Shown: piece by piece, positions 18,447 through 28,323 of the stretch
Layout: each line of letters starts with the position of its first letter
How positions within the stretch are numbered: position 1 is the first letter of the stretch
Assembly: GCA_023544565.1 (NCBI GenBank)
Contig: JAMJFS010000008.1
Coordinates: 1-64,000, forward strand
Direction of reading: 5' to 3'
Length of the DNA stretch: 64,000 nucleotides
From: Methanosarcinaceae archaeon
GTDB lineage: Archaea; Halobacteriota; Methanosarcinia; Methanosarcinales; Methanosarcinaceae
The notes under the pieces: generated by a model
The model's input: the letters and a program-made list of their open reading frames with translations, nothing else
The model's database searches: none
Told to the model about the DNA's origin: nothing
Program-made: the position numbers and the translations under genes

Positions 18447-18812
18447 TTAATCAAAATATGATTTCACTGTTGCAGCTGCTTTTATAATTTCCGCTAGACT
18501 TGAGTCCATATTTATATCAGGATTTACCATTGCAGTTACCATAACCTTTGAGCCTGCGCATACAGTTATCATTTTTGAGCCATCGCGGTTTTCAACGATC
18601 AATTTATTGATTGAATGATTACCTATCGTTTGCATTGTAATCAATGCAGTTTTACGTACAACTGAAGCCATAGCTGCAAAACTTTCAGGATGGAACTTTG
18701 GGTCCATATCCGATGTGACAAGAATTCCGTCGTTTGATATTATGGCGGAAGATTCCACATTTGCATACATCTTCAGATCCACAAGTGCATTTTTTAGTAC
18801 ATCGTCACTCAT
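18447..18812 (-). CDS. Roadblock/LC7-domain protein
   Basis: A 121-residue single-domain protein of the roadblock/LC7 (longin-like) fold: ALVDLKMYANVESSAIISNDGILVTSD at the start, a central helix with FAAMASVVRKTA, and the final strands and helix. Archaeal members usually pair with small GTPases or regulate polarity and taxis; no GTPase is adjacent. ATG 18812 is chosen because similarity starts with MSDDVLKNAL; an upstream extension of 11 residues is possible. It converges on elp3. Confidence 0.78.
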   Translation of the reverse strand: MSDDVLKNALVDLKMYANVESSAIISNDGILVTSDMDPKFHPESFAAMASVVRKTALITMQTIGNHSINKLIVENRDGSKMITVCAGSKVMVTAMVNPDINMDSSLAEIIKAAATVKSYFD

Positions 18813-19090
18813 TTTTAAACATAACCTTTTTATTTTCCGTATCAACTATATGGTCACGTTTCATCCCCTTTGCACATTCGTACCAGTGCACTACACATGT
18901 ACATTTAGGTGTTATATAAGCTTTTTGCATCTGTCAGTATTTAAGGATTTTGAGTATAATATTGGGGGACACATCACAAATTTTAAACTGAAATCCTTTT
19001 ATATAAAGTTAATAGTATATGTGTAATACAGAATATGTGATGCACAGTTTACAATTAAAGTCACATATTAAGGAAATGTTGTTATAATCC

Positions 19091-19432
19091 ATGGACCTTG
19101 AAATATTGTATGAAAAACTGCAACAGATAGAAGATAAATTAGATTGTCTTTTACAAGAGCGAACACCAAGGAATATCATTGATGGTGATATATTAGAATC
19201 GCTTGATGTTATGACGCTATTGTCTCTCCCTGACCATTTACGTACGAGTGCATCCACTCTTTTCGAACTTCAGAAAGCTAGTGCTGAAGAAGTATCAAAT
19301 GTAACTAATAAAGAGCGTGCAGTGGAAAGTAACTATCTTAATCAATTGGTCCGGATGGGGCATGTTGATAAATTCAGGGAAGGCAGAAAAGTTTATTTCC
19401 GCATTAATAATATATCAGAGATTAGTAAATAA
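19091..19432 (+). CDS. Winged-helix (HTH) transcriptional regulator, unknown target
   Basis: A 113-residue protein. Residues 1-22 look like a short coiled coil (LYEKLQQIEDKLDCLLQE); residues 40-113 have the pattern of an ArsR/MarR-like winged helix with two helices (TLFELQKASAEEVSNVT, SNYLNQLVRMGHVDKFREG) and a wing ending KVYFRI. It could bind DNA as a dimer. A MinD-like ATPase follows 117 bases later on the same strand. No specific family recognised. Confidence 0.65.
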   Translation: MDLEILYEKLQQIEDKLDCLLQERTPRNIIDGDILESLDVMTLLSLPDHLRTSASTLFELQKASAEEVSNVTNKERAVESNYLNQLVRMGHVDKFREGRKVYFRINNISEISK

Positions 19433-19549
19433 AAAGTTTAAATCAAATCAATTTGATATTTAATCAAATTTAATTGTTAAATATATATATATGTATGTAT
19501 TGAATATTATTATGTTCGTATAGTTTGTTGTAATATATATTGAGGAAAA

Positions 19550-20302
19550 ATGGTCATAACAATAGCCGTACATTCTTGCAAAGGCGGAACTGGTAAAACA
19601 AGCATTGCTCTAAATCTGGCAGGAGCTTATGCTGCATCAGGCAAGAATGTATGTCTTATAGATCTGGATTCAAAGGCACCATCTCTTTCTTCTATATTCA
19701 ATACTCGATCTAATAAATGGGTAAATGATGTTCTTTTTGGCAAATGCAATATTACGGATGTGATACATGACGTTTCTGATGGAATTGGGGTGAGTGGAAA
19801 GTTATACGTAGGTCTTTCAGATCCTAATATAATTGCAATTCGAGACATTTCCAGCAAGGATCGGAAGTGGCAAGCAAAAGCTCTGCAGGTAATAATGGAT
19901 GCAAAAAAAGATCTAATAAATGCCGGCATGGACGTCATAATATTTGATACTGGTCCGGGTGTTGACTTTTCATCAATAAATGCAGTGGCAACTGCAGATT
20001 ACGTGCTTGTAATTGTTAAACCAAATAAAATGTGCATTATTGGAACAGGTCAAATCATCAATGGTGTGTATAAATTGTTGGGTAAAAATTGTGGCGTCGT
20101 TGAGAATATGTGCCATGAAACACATTTCTTAAATCCAATATCCAATACTCAATTTGGAGTACCTGTTCTTGCATCAATTCCATGCATGTGCGATGTTCAG
20201 TTAAAAACTGATGCGGATATATTAGCACTGAATGAACCGAATCATCCTTTTTCAGAATCAATCTTCAAGATTATGGGCCAGATATCAGAACAATCTGATT
20301 GA
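19550..20302 (+). CDS. MinD/ParA-family ATPase
   Basis: A 250-residue deviant-Walker ATPase. The motif CKGGTGKTS at residues 9-17 has the signature lysine of the MinD/ParA class, IDLDSKAPS follows at about 39-47, and FDTGPGVDFSS matches the switch II DTPPG region. It lacks an obvious C-terminal amphipathic membrane helix, so it is more ParA/Mrp-like than cell-division MinD. GAGGA precedes the ATG. It follows a winged-helix gene, a pairing that can indicate positioning of DNA or a protein cargo. Confidence 0.85.
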   Translation: MVITIAVHSCKGGTGKTSIALNLAGAYAASGKNVCLIDLDSKAPSLSSIFNTRSNKWVNDVLFGKCNITDVIHDVSDGIGVSGKLYVGLSDPNIIAIRDISSKDRKWQAKALQVIMDAKKDLINAGMDVIIFDTGPGVDFSSINAVATADYVLVIVKPNKMCIIGTGQIINGVYKLLGKNCGVVENMCHETHFLNPISNTQFGVPVLASIPCMCDVQLKTDADILALNEPNHPFSESIFKIMGQISEQSD

Positions 20303-20336
20303 AGCAGCATCTTGTGATATGTATTTAAAAATTCAT

Positions 20337-21152
20337 TCATTCATTCTTTTTTTGCTTTTTAAGTATGGGTTTCACATCGTTTTTTACATAATCTAACATA
20401 ATGTTCATTTTAATATTTTCGATTGTATCATCAATTTCATCTGATGCCGCCAATATATTTTGAAGTGCTGCAGCCAGCATAAACATGACCAATGCAGCAG
20501 CAATTGCTAGTATTGTGCGCTCAACAGGATATATAAGAACAACGGATTCAAAGATTTCTGCAGGAAGGTCAAATAGGATCAAAGCTGAAATACTTCCTGC
20601 CATATGGTCAGAAAGTATTGCTACAAGGGATGTCAGGAACAATAATATCAGAGTATGCGCTCCTACATTCGAGATTTTATTTTTGTATTTTGTGTGAAAT
20701 ACAACAAATAGTACCAGTATTATAATGTGGAACCATGGGTAGTAATACGCCTCTCGTCCGGCATCAAATACATACCATAAAAGTATCAAAGAAGAATATA
20801 TTATAAGTGCAATTTTTTCTTTCTTTACAACTATCAAACCTGCAACGATTGATGAGGTCATCACAAATATTGGTGTTAGCATTGAAAAAGTGTTAACATT
20901 TGTAAATCCATGTTGAACGACGTGTGCCATTATACCAAAAAATGAAACTGCTGCGCCCCAATATGGTCCAAGTAGCATGCCATTTAGAGGTCCGAATGCT
21001 GCAACTGAACTGATTCTTGCACCCTCTATACCAAATACATTTCCAAAATCAGGAAGCCAGCTTGCAAAGTATATAATAATTAATGCAGAGATTAAATAAA
21101 TTAATCTGAGTTTTGGATTATTAATCAATTTATTATGGAACTCTAGAGACAC
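20337..21152 (-). CDS. Multi-pass membrane protein, ECF transporter S-component-like
   Basis: A 271-residue integral membrane protein with about six or seven hydrophobic helices (for example 18-34, 58-80, 88-108, 113-130, 138-152, 165-185, 205-235) and a charged C-terminal tail. The early stretch ISSVAAFGPLNGMLLGPYWGAAVSFFG recalls substrate-binding S components of energy-coupling-factor transporters. No ECF ATPase or T component is adjacent. Treat the substrate as unknown; it may be another type of small transporter. Confidence 0.5.
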   Translation of the reverse strand: MSLEFHNKLINNPKLRLIYLISALIIIYFASWLPDFGNVFGIEGARISSVAAFGPLNGMLLGPYWGAAVSFFGIMAHVVQHGFTNVNTFSMLTPIFVMTSSIVAGLIVVKKEKIALIIYSSLILLWYVFDAGREAYYYPWFHIIILVLFVVFHTKYKNKISNVGAHTLILLFLTSLVAILSDHMAGSISALILFDLPAEIFESVVLIYPVERTILAIAAALVMFMLAAALQNILAASDEIDDTIENIKMNIMLDYVKNDVKPILKKQKKNE

Positions 21153-21189
21153 ATTAACATCTTTGCATTCAATTTTATATAAATGTTAG

Positions 21190-21385
21190 GTAACTATTCA
21201 GCCATAAATAAACGTTATTGGTAGATTTAATAATTTATAAATAGATAATTGCACACAATTGTCAAACATCTTTAAAATCGATAGACTTAGACTCAGTATT
21301 AAAAACTAAAAAATGTATTGCCATAGACACAAATAAGCGAATTTTCGCCATCGTTGTCCGGTCTTAAGGGTAGCTGAATAGTTAC
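21190..21385. mobile_element. MITE-like element (196 bp) with 8-bp target duplication
   Basis: Perfect 13-bp terminal inverted repeats GTAACTATTCAGC (21190-21202) and GCTGAATAGTTAC (21373-21385) are flanked on both sides by the direct repeat AATGTTAG (21182-21189 and 21386-21393). The inside has no gene. This is the signature of a non-autonomous DNA transposon; the transposase must be elsewhere. Confidence 0.85.
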
Positions 21386-21567
21386 AATGTTAGTATCTTT
21401 TACTCTTTAATATGTGAATAATTATATTTGCAGGTAGCACTTTGTACAATTGATGAATAATCTTTATATAGTATTGTGTATATACACAAAGGTGTCCAGT
21501 TTGTAAAATTAGTTGTGCAACATTATATTATTTTTCAATATAAATTAGAAATATAGAGGTATTAATA

Positions 21568-21963
21568 ATGAAAATAAGAGTAGTAAGTTCAAAGGACGAA
21601 ATCGAGACGTTAGGCAACGAAGAGGAAATCGTACATCTTGCATTTAGGCCATCTAACAAGGATATTTTTTCATTGGTCATCAAATGCCCAAATGTAAAAG
21701 CACTTCATATTCCAAGTTCATACAAGAGAACCATTTCAGGCTCTGCTAAGATGTACCTCTCAATGCAGGGAATTGACCTGTTAGAAGGCGATGTATGGGG
21801 TCACAGGAAGGACATCAATGAATATTCTGAAGTTTCAAAAAGTGTTTTTGACCGCATAAAAGATTCCAGGGCAGAAGGACTTTCAGAAAAAGATATTGCT
21901 GATAAAATGGCACGAGAGACCAGACTTGGTGCAGATTTCATTGATTTCATCATGAAACAGTAA
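21568..21963 (+). CDS. DUF1699 family protein
   Basis: A 131-residue soluble protein of a family I know from Methanosarcinales and annotated only as DUF1699. It starts MKIRVVSSKDEIETLGNEEE and carries the conserved NVKALHIPSSYKRTISGSAK. The C-terminal third (SRAEGLSEKDIADKMARETRLG) looks like a small helix-turn-helix, so nucleic-acid binding is conceivable. GAGGTATTAATA precedes the ATG. Function unknown; no operon partner. Confidence 0.78.
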   Translation: MKIRVVSSKDEIETLGNEEEIVHLAFRPSNKDIFSLVIKCPNVKALHIPSSYKRTISGSAKMYLSMQGIDLLEGDVWGHRKDINEYSEVSKSVFDRIKDSRAEGLSEKDIADKMARETRLGADFIDFIMKQ

Positions 21964-22108
21964 TAAGGTGAGAATTCCCCTCAATCTTTTTGTCTTTTAC
22001 AGTAATACTTGGATCAATGTTTCTTTTTAGGCGAAAGAGGGAATAATAATTTAAGTAGAAATATTTGAGGGGCATTTTCTTATTCTCTCCCACTTTTTTT
22101 AATTGTAT
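21964..22108 (+). other. 3' region of DUF1699 gene with long-range inverted repeat
   Basis: CCCCTCAA near 21977 and TTGAGGGG near 22067 are complementary, and T-rich runs follow each. They could form a termination structure. No gene is seen here. Confidence 0.35.
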
Positions 22109-22163
22109 ATGTTTTATAAACATATAGTTTGAGTTAACGCGAACGAAGTGAGCGTTTTTTCGT
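22109..22163 (+). repeat. Two-hairpin dispersed repeat, copy C1
   Basis: First hairpin ATGTTT/AAACAT; second hairpin AACGC-GA-AC, loop GAA, GT-GA-GCGTT. Both stems differ from other copies by paired changes. Copy C2 follows directly. Confidence 0.88.
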
Positions 22164-22167
22164 AGTA

Positions 22168-22224
22168 TATGATCTATAAGATTGTGTAGTCCAAGTCAAT
22201 TCGACCAAAGGGAGAATTTTCTTG
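22168..22224 (+). repeat. Two-hairpin dispersed repeat, copy C2
   Basis: A weaker first hairpin (GATC/GATT region) and a perfect second hairpin AATTC-GA-CC, loop AAA, GG-GA-GAATT within CAAG/CTTG. It lies between the DUF1699 and MscS genes. Confidence 0.88.
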
Positions 22225-22382
22225 TTTTAATATTTATTGGGCATCAGCATATGCTATATTAATTTAATAATTTCCATCTACTCCAAAATCCGGTGCACAA
22301 ATCTGCCGTTTCAATTCAGTAAACATTATTTAGAATGACCCTCAATCATTATCTACTGAAAAAAATGTAAAAAAGGTGACTC

Positions 22383-23258
22383 ATGTCCATTCTTGATAAT
22401 ATACCTTCGTGGTTTACAGGGAACATCGCAAATGCCTTGTTCATATTTGTTGTTGTCATATCTACCATAATTGTTGCAAGAATTGTTGATCGTTTGCTCA
22501 AAGCCCAGATAAAGATGCTGAGTGCAAAAATGAATGTCGATGAGATGGTTTACGGGCTCATCAGGCGTATTGCTATCGCTTTCGTATACATTGTAGGCCT
22601 CATGATCGTGGTCAGCAGCGTTCCATTTCTTGAAAACATGTCGCTCGCTATTCTTGCAAGTGCAGGATTTGCGGGACTTGTCGTGGGTATGGCAGCCCAG
22701 AGCACCCTTTCCGACATTATTTCAGGCATGTCATTAGCAGTATTCAGACCTTTTAGGTCAGGGGATATTGTAACAATCCATAATGAATATGGTACAATAT
22801 CCGACATCACGCTCGGACATACGGTGATCATAACATGGGATAATCGCAGGCTAATCATACCAAACCACATAATCAGTGAAGAAGCAATAATCAACTGGTC
22901 CATCAGTGATCCAACCATACTCTGGCCTATCAACATCGGTATCAGTTATGATTCTGATATCGACCTTGCACGTAGCATCATGATCGAAGAAGCCAAAAAA
23001 CATGCAGAAGTAATGCGCTTAAACGATGTGCGTAAATATCATTCCGAGGTAGTTGGTGGTGAAGAAATAAAAGTTCGTGTGACTGAACTCGGTGATTTTG
23101 CAGTTAATCTCAGGCTTTACATATGGGTTTCGGATCGTTCAAAGGCATTCTCTACAGGATGCGACCTTATAGAATCAATAAAGAAAAGATTTGATGCAGA
23201 AGGTATTGAAATACCATTCCCATATCGAACGATTGTCTACAAAAAAGATCTTACATAA
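22383..23258 (+). CDS. MscS-family mechanosensitive ion channel (third paralogue)
   Basis: A 291-residue MscS-type channel with helices at about 15-35, 58-80 and 86-112; the pore helix reads AGFAGLVVGMAAQSTLSDIISG and is followed by FRPFRSGDIV and the typical soluble C-terminal domain. An AGGTGA sits upstream of the ATG. It is closer in motif to bacterial MscS pore helices than the two at the left end of the window. It is preceded by a tandem of the two-hairpin repeat. Confidence 0.92.
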   Translation: MSILDNIPSWFTGNIANALFIFVVVISTIIVARIVDRLLKAQIKMLSAKMNVDEMVYGLIRRIAIAFVYIVGLMIVVSSVPFLENMSLAILASAGFAGLVVGMAAQSTLSDIISGMSLAVFRPFRSGDIVTIHNEYGTISDITLGHTVIITWDNRRLIIPNHIISEEAIINWSISDPTILWPINIGISYDSDIDLARSIMIEEAKKHAEVMRLNDVRKYHSEVVGGEEIKVRVTELGDFAVNLRLYIWVSDRSKAFSTGCDLIESIKKRFDAEGIEIPFPYRTIVYKKDLT

Positions 23259-23623
23259 AACTAATGTGAAATTAAATTTATGTTTTTGTTTAGATGGTGT
23301 AGCGTTGTGGTACAGAGTGTTTAATATGTTTATGATAAAAACGATTCACCTCACGCGCGTAGCGCGCATTGCTCTGCATACACATCGAATTTTCAATCGC
23401 CATCTGCACATTTCACAAGTTTTAATAAATGTTTTGCTAACTATTTATTTAATTCAAATTGGCATAGATGGAACGTGCCGCCTGCAGGCGGTCGCACTGT
23501 TTTTGGTTTCAAATCGAATCATTTCATTTGCGAAATCATTTTAAAAAAGCTATACAAATACAAATTTATTATAGAAAAAAAGAATGCACGCATTTTGCGT
23601 GCATTTGATCGATTTTAATTTGA
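23259..23623. repeat. GC-rich hairpin pair between convergent genes
   Basis: Two hairpins about 130 bases apart: GCGC-GTA-GCGC inside 23354-23368 and CCGCCTGCAGGCGG at about 23480-23493 with flanking GTG/CAC. The spacer is AT-rich and gene-free. The arrangement matches the paired hairpins at 38.0, 40.4 and 41.0 kb. Confidence 0.6.
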
Positions 23624-24928
23624 TTATTCGTTGCTCAGTTCTTTGCTGAAATATTTGTCATACGATGCCATGTCGAAGTGTCCATGACCGCTCAGACCAA
23701 AGAGAATTGTCTTTTCCTCCCCTGATTGTTTACACTTGAGTGCATGTTCGATCGCAGATTTTATGGCATGTGCAGATTCTGGTGCAGGCACTATACCTTC
23801 ACTTCTTGCAAATGTCACTGCTGCTTCAAATATCTCAATCTGGTGGTATGCTTCAGCAGTGATAAGTCCGTCAGCATACAGGTTACTGATGATTGGTGAA
23901 TCGCCGTGATATCTCAGTCCCCCTGCATGGATCGCAGGTGGTACAAATGCGTGGCCGAGTGTGTACATTTTGAGCAGTGGTGTCATTTCGGCAGTGTCCC
24001 CAAAGTCATACTCGTATTTGCCTTTTGTAAGTGTAGGGCATGCAGATGGTTCGACTGCTATAACCTCAACATCCTTCTTCCCATTGATTTTATCTTTCAA
24101 ATATGGGAAACTGAGTCCTGCAAGGTTACTTCCGCCTCCACAGCAACCAATAACCACATCAGGATATTCGTCAACCTTTTCAAGTTGTTTCTGTGTTTCA
24201 AGACCTATGACAGTCTGATGTAACATGACATGGTTCAACACACTGCCAAGTGAGTATTTTGTATTGTCATGGAGTGCAGCATCTTCGATCGCTTCACTAA
24301 TGGCAATTCCAAGACTTCCGGATGTATCTGGGAATTCTTCAAGGATCTTTCTGCCAAATTGGGTGTCAGGACTTGGTGAAGGTACAACTGTCGCACCCCA
24401 TAGGTTGATGAGTGATTTACGGTATGGTTTTTGCTTAAAACTTGAGCGTACCATGTAAACCTTGCACTCCATGTCAAAATAATTGCATGCAAGTGAGAGT
24501 GCACTCCCCCACTGTCCAGCACCGGTCTCGGTGGTGATCCTCTCAACACCTTCTTTCATGTTGTAATATGCCTGCGGGATGGATGTGTTTGGCTTGTGGC
24601 TTCCGGCAGGGCTTACGCCTTCATATTTGTAATATATCTTTGCAGGAGTGCCGAGTGCTTTTTCTAGCCTGTGTGCCCGATAGACGGGTGATGGTCTCCA
24701 CAATCGGTAGATATCCCTGACCTCTTCCGGAATATCGATATATTGCTCAGGAGACATTTCCTGTTTGATCAATTCCATCGGAAAGATGGCTGCCAGATCC
24801 TCTGGACCAATTGGCTCATTGGTTGCAGGATTTAGCGGCGGTGCAAGCGGTGTTGGCAGATCCGCTAATATATTGTACCATTTCTTTGGCATCTCATTTT
24901 CGTCAAGTAGGATCTTTGTGGATTCCAT
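23624..24928 (-). CDS. TrpB2-type tryptophan synthase beta chain-like protein
   Basis: A 434-residue pyridoxal-phosphate enzyme of the TrpB2 subgroup, longer at the N-terminus than TrpB1. The cofactor lysine lies in [13 protein letters not shown] (near residue 110); the phosphate-binding [12 protein letters not shown] is near residue 240. TrpB2 proteins condense indole with serine and often act without TrpA; none is adjacent, so a salvage role is plausible. A T-run after a hairpin with GCACGCA/TGCGTGC (23585-23604) just beyond the stop may be a terminator. Confidence 0.9.
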   Translation of the reverse strand: MESTKILLDENEMPKKWYNILADLPTPLAPPLNPATNEPIGPEDLAAIFPMELIKQEMSPEQYIDIPEEVRDIYRLWRPSPVYRAHRLEKALGTPAKIYYKYEGVSPAGSHKPNTSIPQAYYNMKEGVERITTETGAGQWGSALSLACNYFDMECKVYMVRSSFKQKPYRKSLINLWGATVVPSPSPDTQFGRKILEEFPDTSGSLGIAISEAIEDAALHDNTKYSLGSVLNHVMLHQTVIGLETQKQLEKVDEYPDVVIGCCGGGSNLAGLSFPYLKDKINGKKDVEVIAVEPSACPTLTKGKYEYDFGDTAEMTPLLKMYTLGHAFVPPAIHAGGLRYHGDSPIISNLYADGLITAEAYHQIEIFEAAVTFARSEGIVPAPESAHAIKSAIEHALKCKQSGEEKTILFGLSGHGHFDMASYDKYFSKELSNE

Positions 24929-25113
24929 GTATTTTGCTCCTTTTTTGGCATAAAATATAAATTAAAATACACTAGTGTGCTTAATTTGATAATATAAAAT
25001 CGTTTCTTTAATAGTCATAATTCAGATGAAAGGATTATGGGATATCGCAGGTGCGTGTGAAATGATAGAAAAGATGCTGTAAATGTAAGGTCAATAGTTT
25101 TACCATTTACATT

Positions 25114-26454
25114 TTAATTTAAATTTTCATCCAGTTTTTCTGCAATCTTTACAGCAGTTCTTGCAACATCCAGTGCATTTTTACCAAGCACCCTGATCAT
25201 TGGTTCCTTGCCAATCCCTCCGGCATCAGAGATTATATCGGGAACACTGCCGTATTCTTTGATCGCATATGTAACTCCCCAGTCCATAGTGCTTGTTTTT
25301 TCAGGTTCGTCTGCCCGGTCAAAAGATGATATTGTAAGGTTCATATCTTTGCATATCTCAAGCACTTTCAATGAGTACTTTATATTGACCGATGCCCGAA
25401 TATTATTGTCGAATTGCATAGCGGCAAGTATTATTCTTGCAACATGGCTGCTTGCACCAAACTCGACACAACCGACATTTACGGCTTTTCCTTTAAGTTT
25501 CGCAATTCTTCCCGAAACTGCAGCCACATCGTGCACATCAGAAGCACCCGTTATTGCCATTGCTATATTGCACCCGACTTCGGGAACTAGTATGGCAAAT
25601 GACTTGCATCCGGTGAGAATCTCAACAGCACGTCTGGTCTCATCAAGCACCTCGTATCTGGCTGCATTTTTACGAATATGCGCTACCTGATTCACAGGAG
25701 CAACTCCGGCTCCGATAGGAACACTTTCCCTGATCGCATGTTCGACAAAACGTTTTGCATATCTTGCACTGTCCACTACGGAATTACCATGTGCCAGATA
25801 TGCTGTGAGGGCTGCAGAGTATGTGCACCCGGAACCATGTGTGCCGCCTTTTATGAACTCACCCGAAATAACTGTAAAAGAATCGTGTTTGGATTCATAG
25901 ATAACATCAGATGCATCCAGATGTCCGCCTGTGACAATTATGTTTGGAACGCCCACATCGGCAATGATTTTTGCAGCGCATTTTGCATCATCCTGGGTTT
26001 CAATTACAATACCGGAAAGTGCACTTGCTTCATCGGTGTTTGGGGTTACAATCATGCACAGTGGCAGCAATTCATCCCGCATTACCGATAACGCGTCAGT
26101 TGTAAGCAAGTCACCTCCGGCCTCAGCTGCCATAACCGGATCGACTACAAGTGAAAGGTCGTATTTCTTGATGCATTCTGCAACAGTAGATACAATTTCA
26201 GGTGAGGCAAGCATTCCGCTTTTTGCCCACTGAACATCCATGTCTATACACACGGCATCGATCTGGTCTTTAACAACCTGTGGTGGCAGGTTGAATGCGC
26301 CAAGTACACCTGTTGTGTTTTGTGATGTAACTGACGTGATGGCACATGTGCCATGTGCGCCAATGGATGCGAATGTCTTGAGGTCTGCCGAAACTCCGGC
26401 ACCTCCGCCGGAGTCGGTACCTGCTATTGTCAGTACAATAGGTGTTTTGCTCAT
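25114..26454 (-). CDS. thiDN: Bifunctional HMP/HMP-phosphate kinase and thiamine-phosphate synthase (ThiD-ThiN)
   Basis: A 446-residue fusion for thiamine biosynthesis. Residues 1-260 form ThiD, a ribokinase-fold kinase for hydroxymethylpyrimidine and its phosphate ([20 protein letters not shown] at the start, [20 protein letters not shown] at the anion hole). Residues 270-446 form ThiN, the archaeal thiamine-phosphate synthase ([47 protein letters not shown]). This fusion is common in methanogens and replaces ThiE. No riboswitch was recognised upstream. Confidence 0.93.
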   Translation of the reverse strand: MSKTPIVLTIAGTDSGGGAGVSADLKTFASIGAHGTCAITSVTSQNTTGVLGAFNLPPQVVKDQIDAVCIDMDVQWAKSGMLASPEIVSTVAECIKKYDLSLVVDPVMAAEAGGDLLTTDALSVMRDELLPLCMIVTPNTDEASALSGIVIETQDDAKCAAKIIADVGVPNIIVTGGHLDASDVIYESKHDSFTVISGEFIKGGTHGSGCTYSAALTAYLAHGNSVVDSARYAKRFVEHAIRESVPIGAGVAPVNQVAHIRKNAARYEVLDETRRAVEILTGCKSFAILVPEVGCNIAMAITGASDVHDVAAVSGRIAKLKGKAVNVGCVEFGASSHVARIILAAMQFDNNIRASVNIKYSLKVLEICKDMNLTISSFDRADEPEKTSTMDWGVTYAIKEYGSVPDIISDAGGIGKEPMIRVLGKNALDVARTAVKIAEKLDENLN

Positions 26455-26496
26455 TTTGGATCACCTATTGGATATGACATTCGATCTTGTTCAAAT

Positions 26497-27249
26497 TTAA
26501 ATAAAAGATCCGTGTCCAGGGGGCATTGAACTGATGGATTCTGCTGATGTAGTTGTATCATCATCAGTAACGAGTGTACCCATGATCAATACATCGAATG
26601 TTTTGTTCAGGGTGGGGCTATTAAATCCTAAATTTATACCACCAGCAACGGTAACATTGTCGCTTACTGCAAGATTGGTTTGGGGTACTGATGCCCATAC
26701 AAGCCCTGTGCCATCATCAATTTCAATATATGTGTAGGTAGATATGTTCATTGTCTGGTTTACTGTACCGCTAATAACTACATTAGAATATGACGCAGGA
26801 TTTTCAAGTACATCCGCATTTGTGGGATTCTCGATAGCTGCTGTTTGCATTCCATCTGAAAAGATGATGGCTGCAAATGTCTTGCCAAGTGTGGTGCTTG
26901 TAAAGTCTTTCATAATGCTTCCTGTGAGTGTTCCTTGTGTACCGATCTTAACAATTGTTTGTGGTACTGCTGCCCATACTTTTCCTGTACCATCATCAAG
27001 TTGGATATATGTGTAACCGCCCGAGTTCATTGTATCTACAACTTTTCCTGATATCTCAGCTCTCTCATATCCCTGTGGATTTGCATTCATATCGCCGGCA
27101 TTGTATGCGATAGAAGAGGTCTGGGGGAGTGTGGTCGTGCTTTGAGGTACTGGTATTTGAGTATTTTCATTTCCGAGACAGCCGGAAATTAGTATCAGGC
27201 TAATTGTGAGCAATAGTGTAATTAACAGTTTTTTAGTTAATTTATTCAT
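26497..27249 (-). CDS. Lipoprotein with two OB-fold repeats
   Basis: A 250-residue exported protein. Residues 1-24 form a signal peptide ending in a lipobox-like LISGC, so it is probably lipid-anchored outside the cell. Two homologous domains follow, about 55-135 and 143-222, each with an NP..Y...ISG strand, [10 protein letters not shown] or [10 protein letters not shown], and W A . VPQT. This is the pattern of OB-fold nucleic-acid-binding-like domains seen in extracellular proteins. The ligand is unknown. It is in the same direction as thiDN with a 42-base gap, but a shared role is not obvious. Confidence 0.72.
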   Translation of the reverse strand: MNKLTKKLLITLLLTISLILISGCLGNENTQIPVPQSTTTLPQTSSIAYNAGDMNANPQGYERAEISGKVVDTMNSGGYTYIQLDDGTGKVWAAVPQTIVKIGTQGTLTGSIMKDFTSTTLGKTFAAIIFSDGMQTAAIENPTNADVLENPASYSNVVISGTVNQTMNISTYTYIEIDDGTGLVWASVPQTNLAVSDNVTVAGGINLGFNSPTLNKTFDVLIMGTLVTDDDTTTSAESISSMPPGHGSFI

Positions 27250-27877
<628 letters not shown>

Positions 27878-28042
27878 TGTATATTAAGTAATAAATGTAT
27901 CAATGCTATTCTTCAATGGCAATATATGTAATACATTTGATTTAATATTAAATGGCATATTATAATTGTCATTTAGATCAACGTTTAAATAATCAATTTT
28001 ATTAGATAACATCGTTCAAAACATAATATAAGGTGATAATAA

Positions 28043-28213
28043 ATGTCCAAAGGTACTCCTTCAATGGGTAAGAAACAGAAACGAACCCATGCAAAATGCA
28101 GACGCTGCGGAAGCGTTTCACTCAATATTCACACAAAACAGTGCACATCATGCGGTTTTGGAAAATCCAAACGTATGAGAAGTTACAAATGGCAGGCAAA
28201 GTGCAAATATTAA
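28043..28213 (+). CDS. rpl37e: 50S ribosomal protein L37e
   Basis: A 56-residue zinc-ribbon ribosomal protein. The start reads [23 protein letters not shown] and two CXXC pairs (CRRC and CTSC) form the zinc site; it ends in basic [20 protein letters not shown] sits eight bases upstream of the ATG. The position directly after LSm supports the call. Confidence 0.96.
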   Translation: MSKGTPSMGKKQKRTHAKCRRCGSVSLNIHTKQCTSCGFGKSKRMRSYKWQAKCKY

Positions 28214-28251
28214 TTCAATAAATTAATTATAACGTAATTTTTTTTTCGTTG

Positions 28252-28308
28252 TATATTTTTATAACTATATAGTGCGAGTAAATTCGACCAAAATGGAGGA
28301 TTTTCTTG
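28252..28308 (+). repeat. Two-hairpin dispersed repeat, copy D
   Basis: A degenerate copy: AATTC-GA-CC, loop AAAA, TG-GA-GGATT then TTTTCTTG. It ends 15 bases before the purF start, so it either forms the purF leader or contributes TATA-like sequence to its promoter. Confidence 0.72.
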
Positions 28309-28323
28309 TGCCAGAGGGTTAAA

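Noticed and set aside
25026-25082. Short plus-strand frame of 18 codons between trpB2 and thiDN
   Set aside because: No ribosome site, no family and too short to support.
26455-26496. TPP riboswitch ahead of thiDN
   Set aside because: The upstream gap is only 42 bases and shows no THI-box-like sequence.
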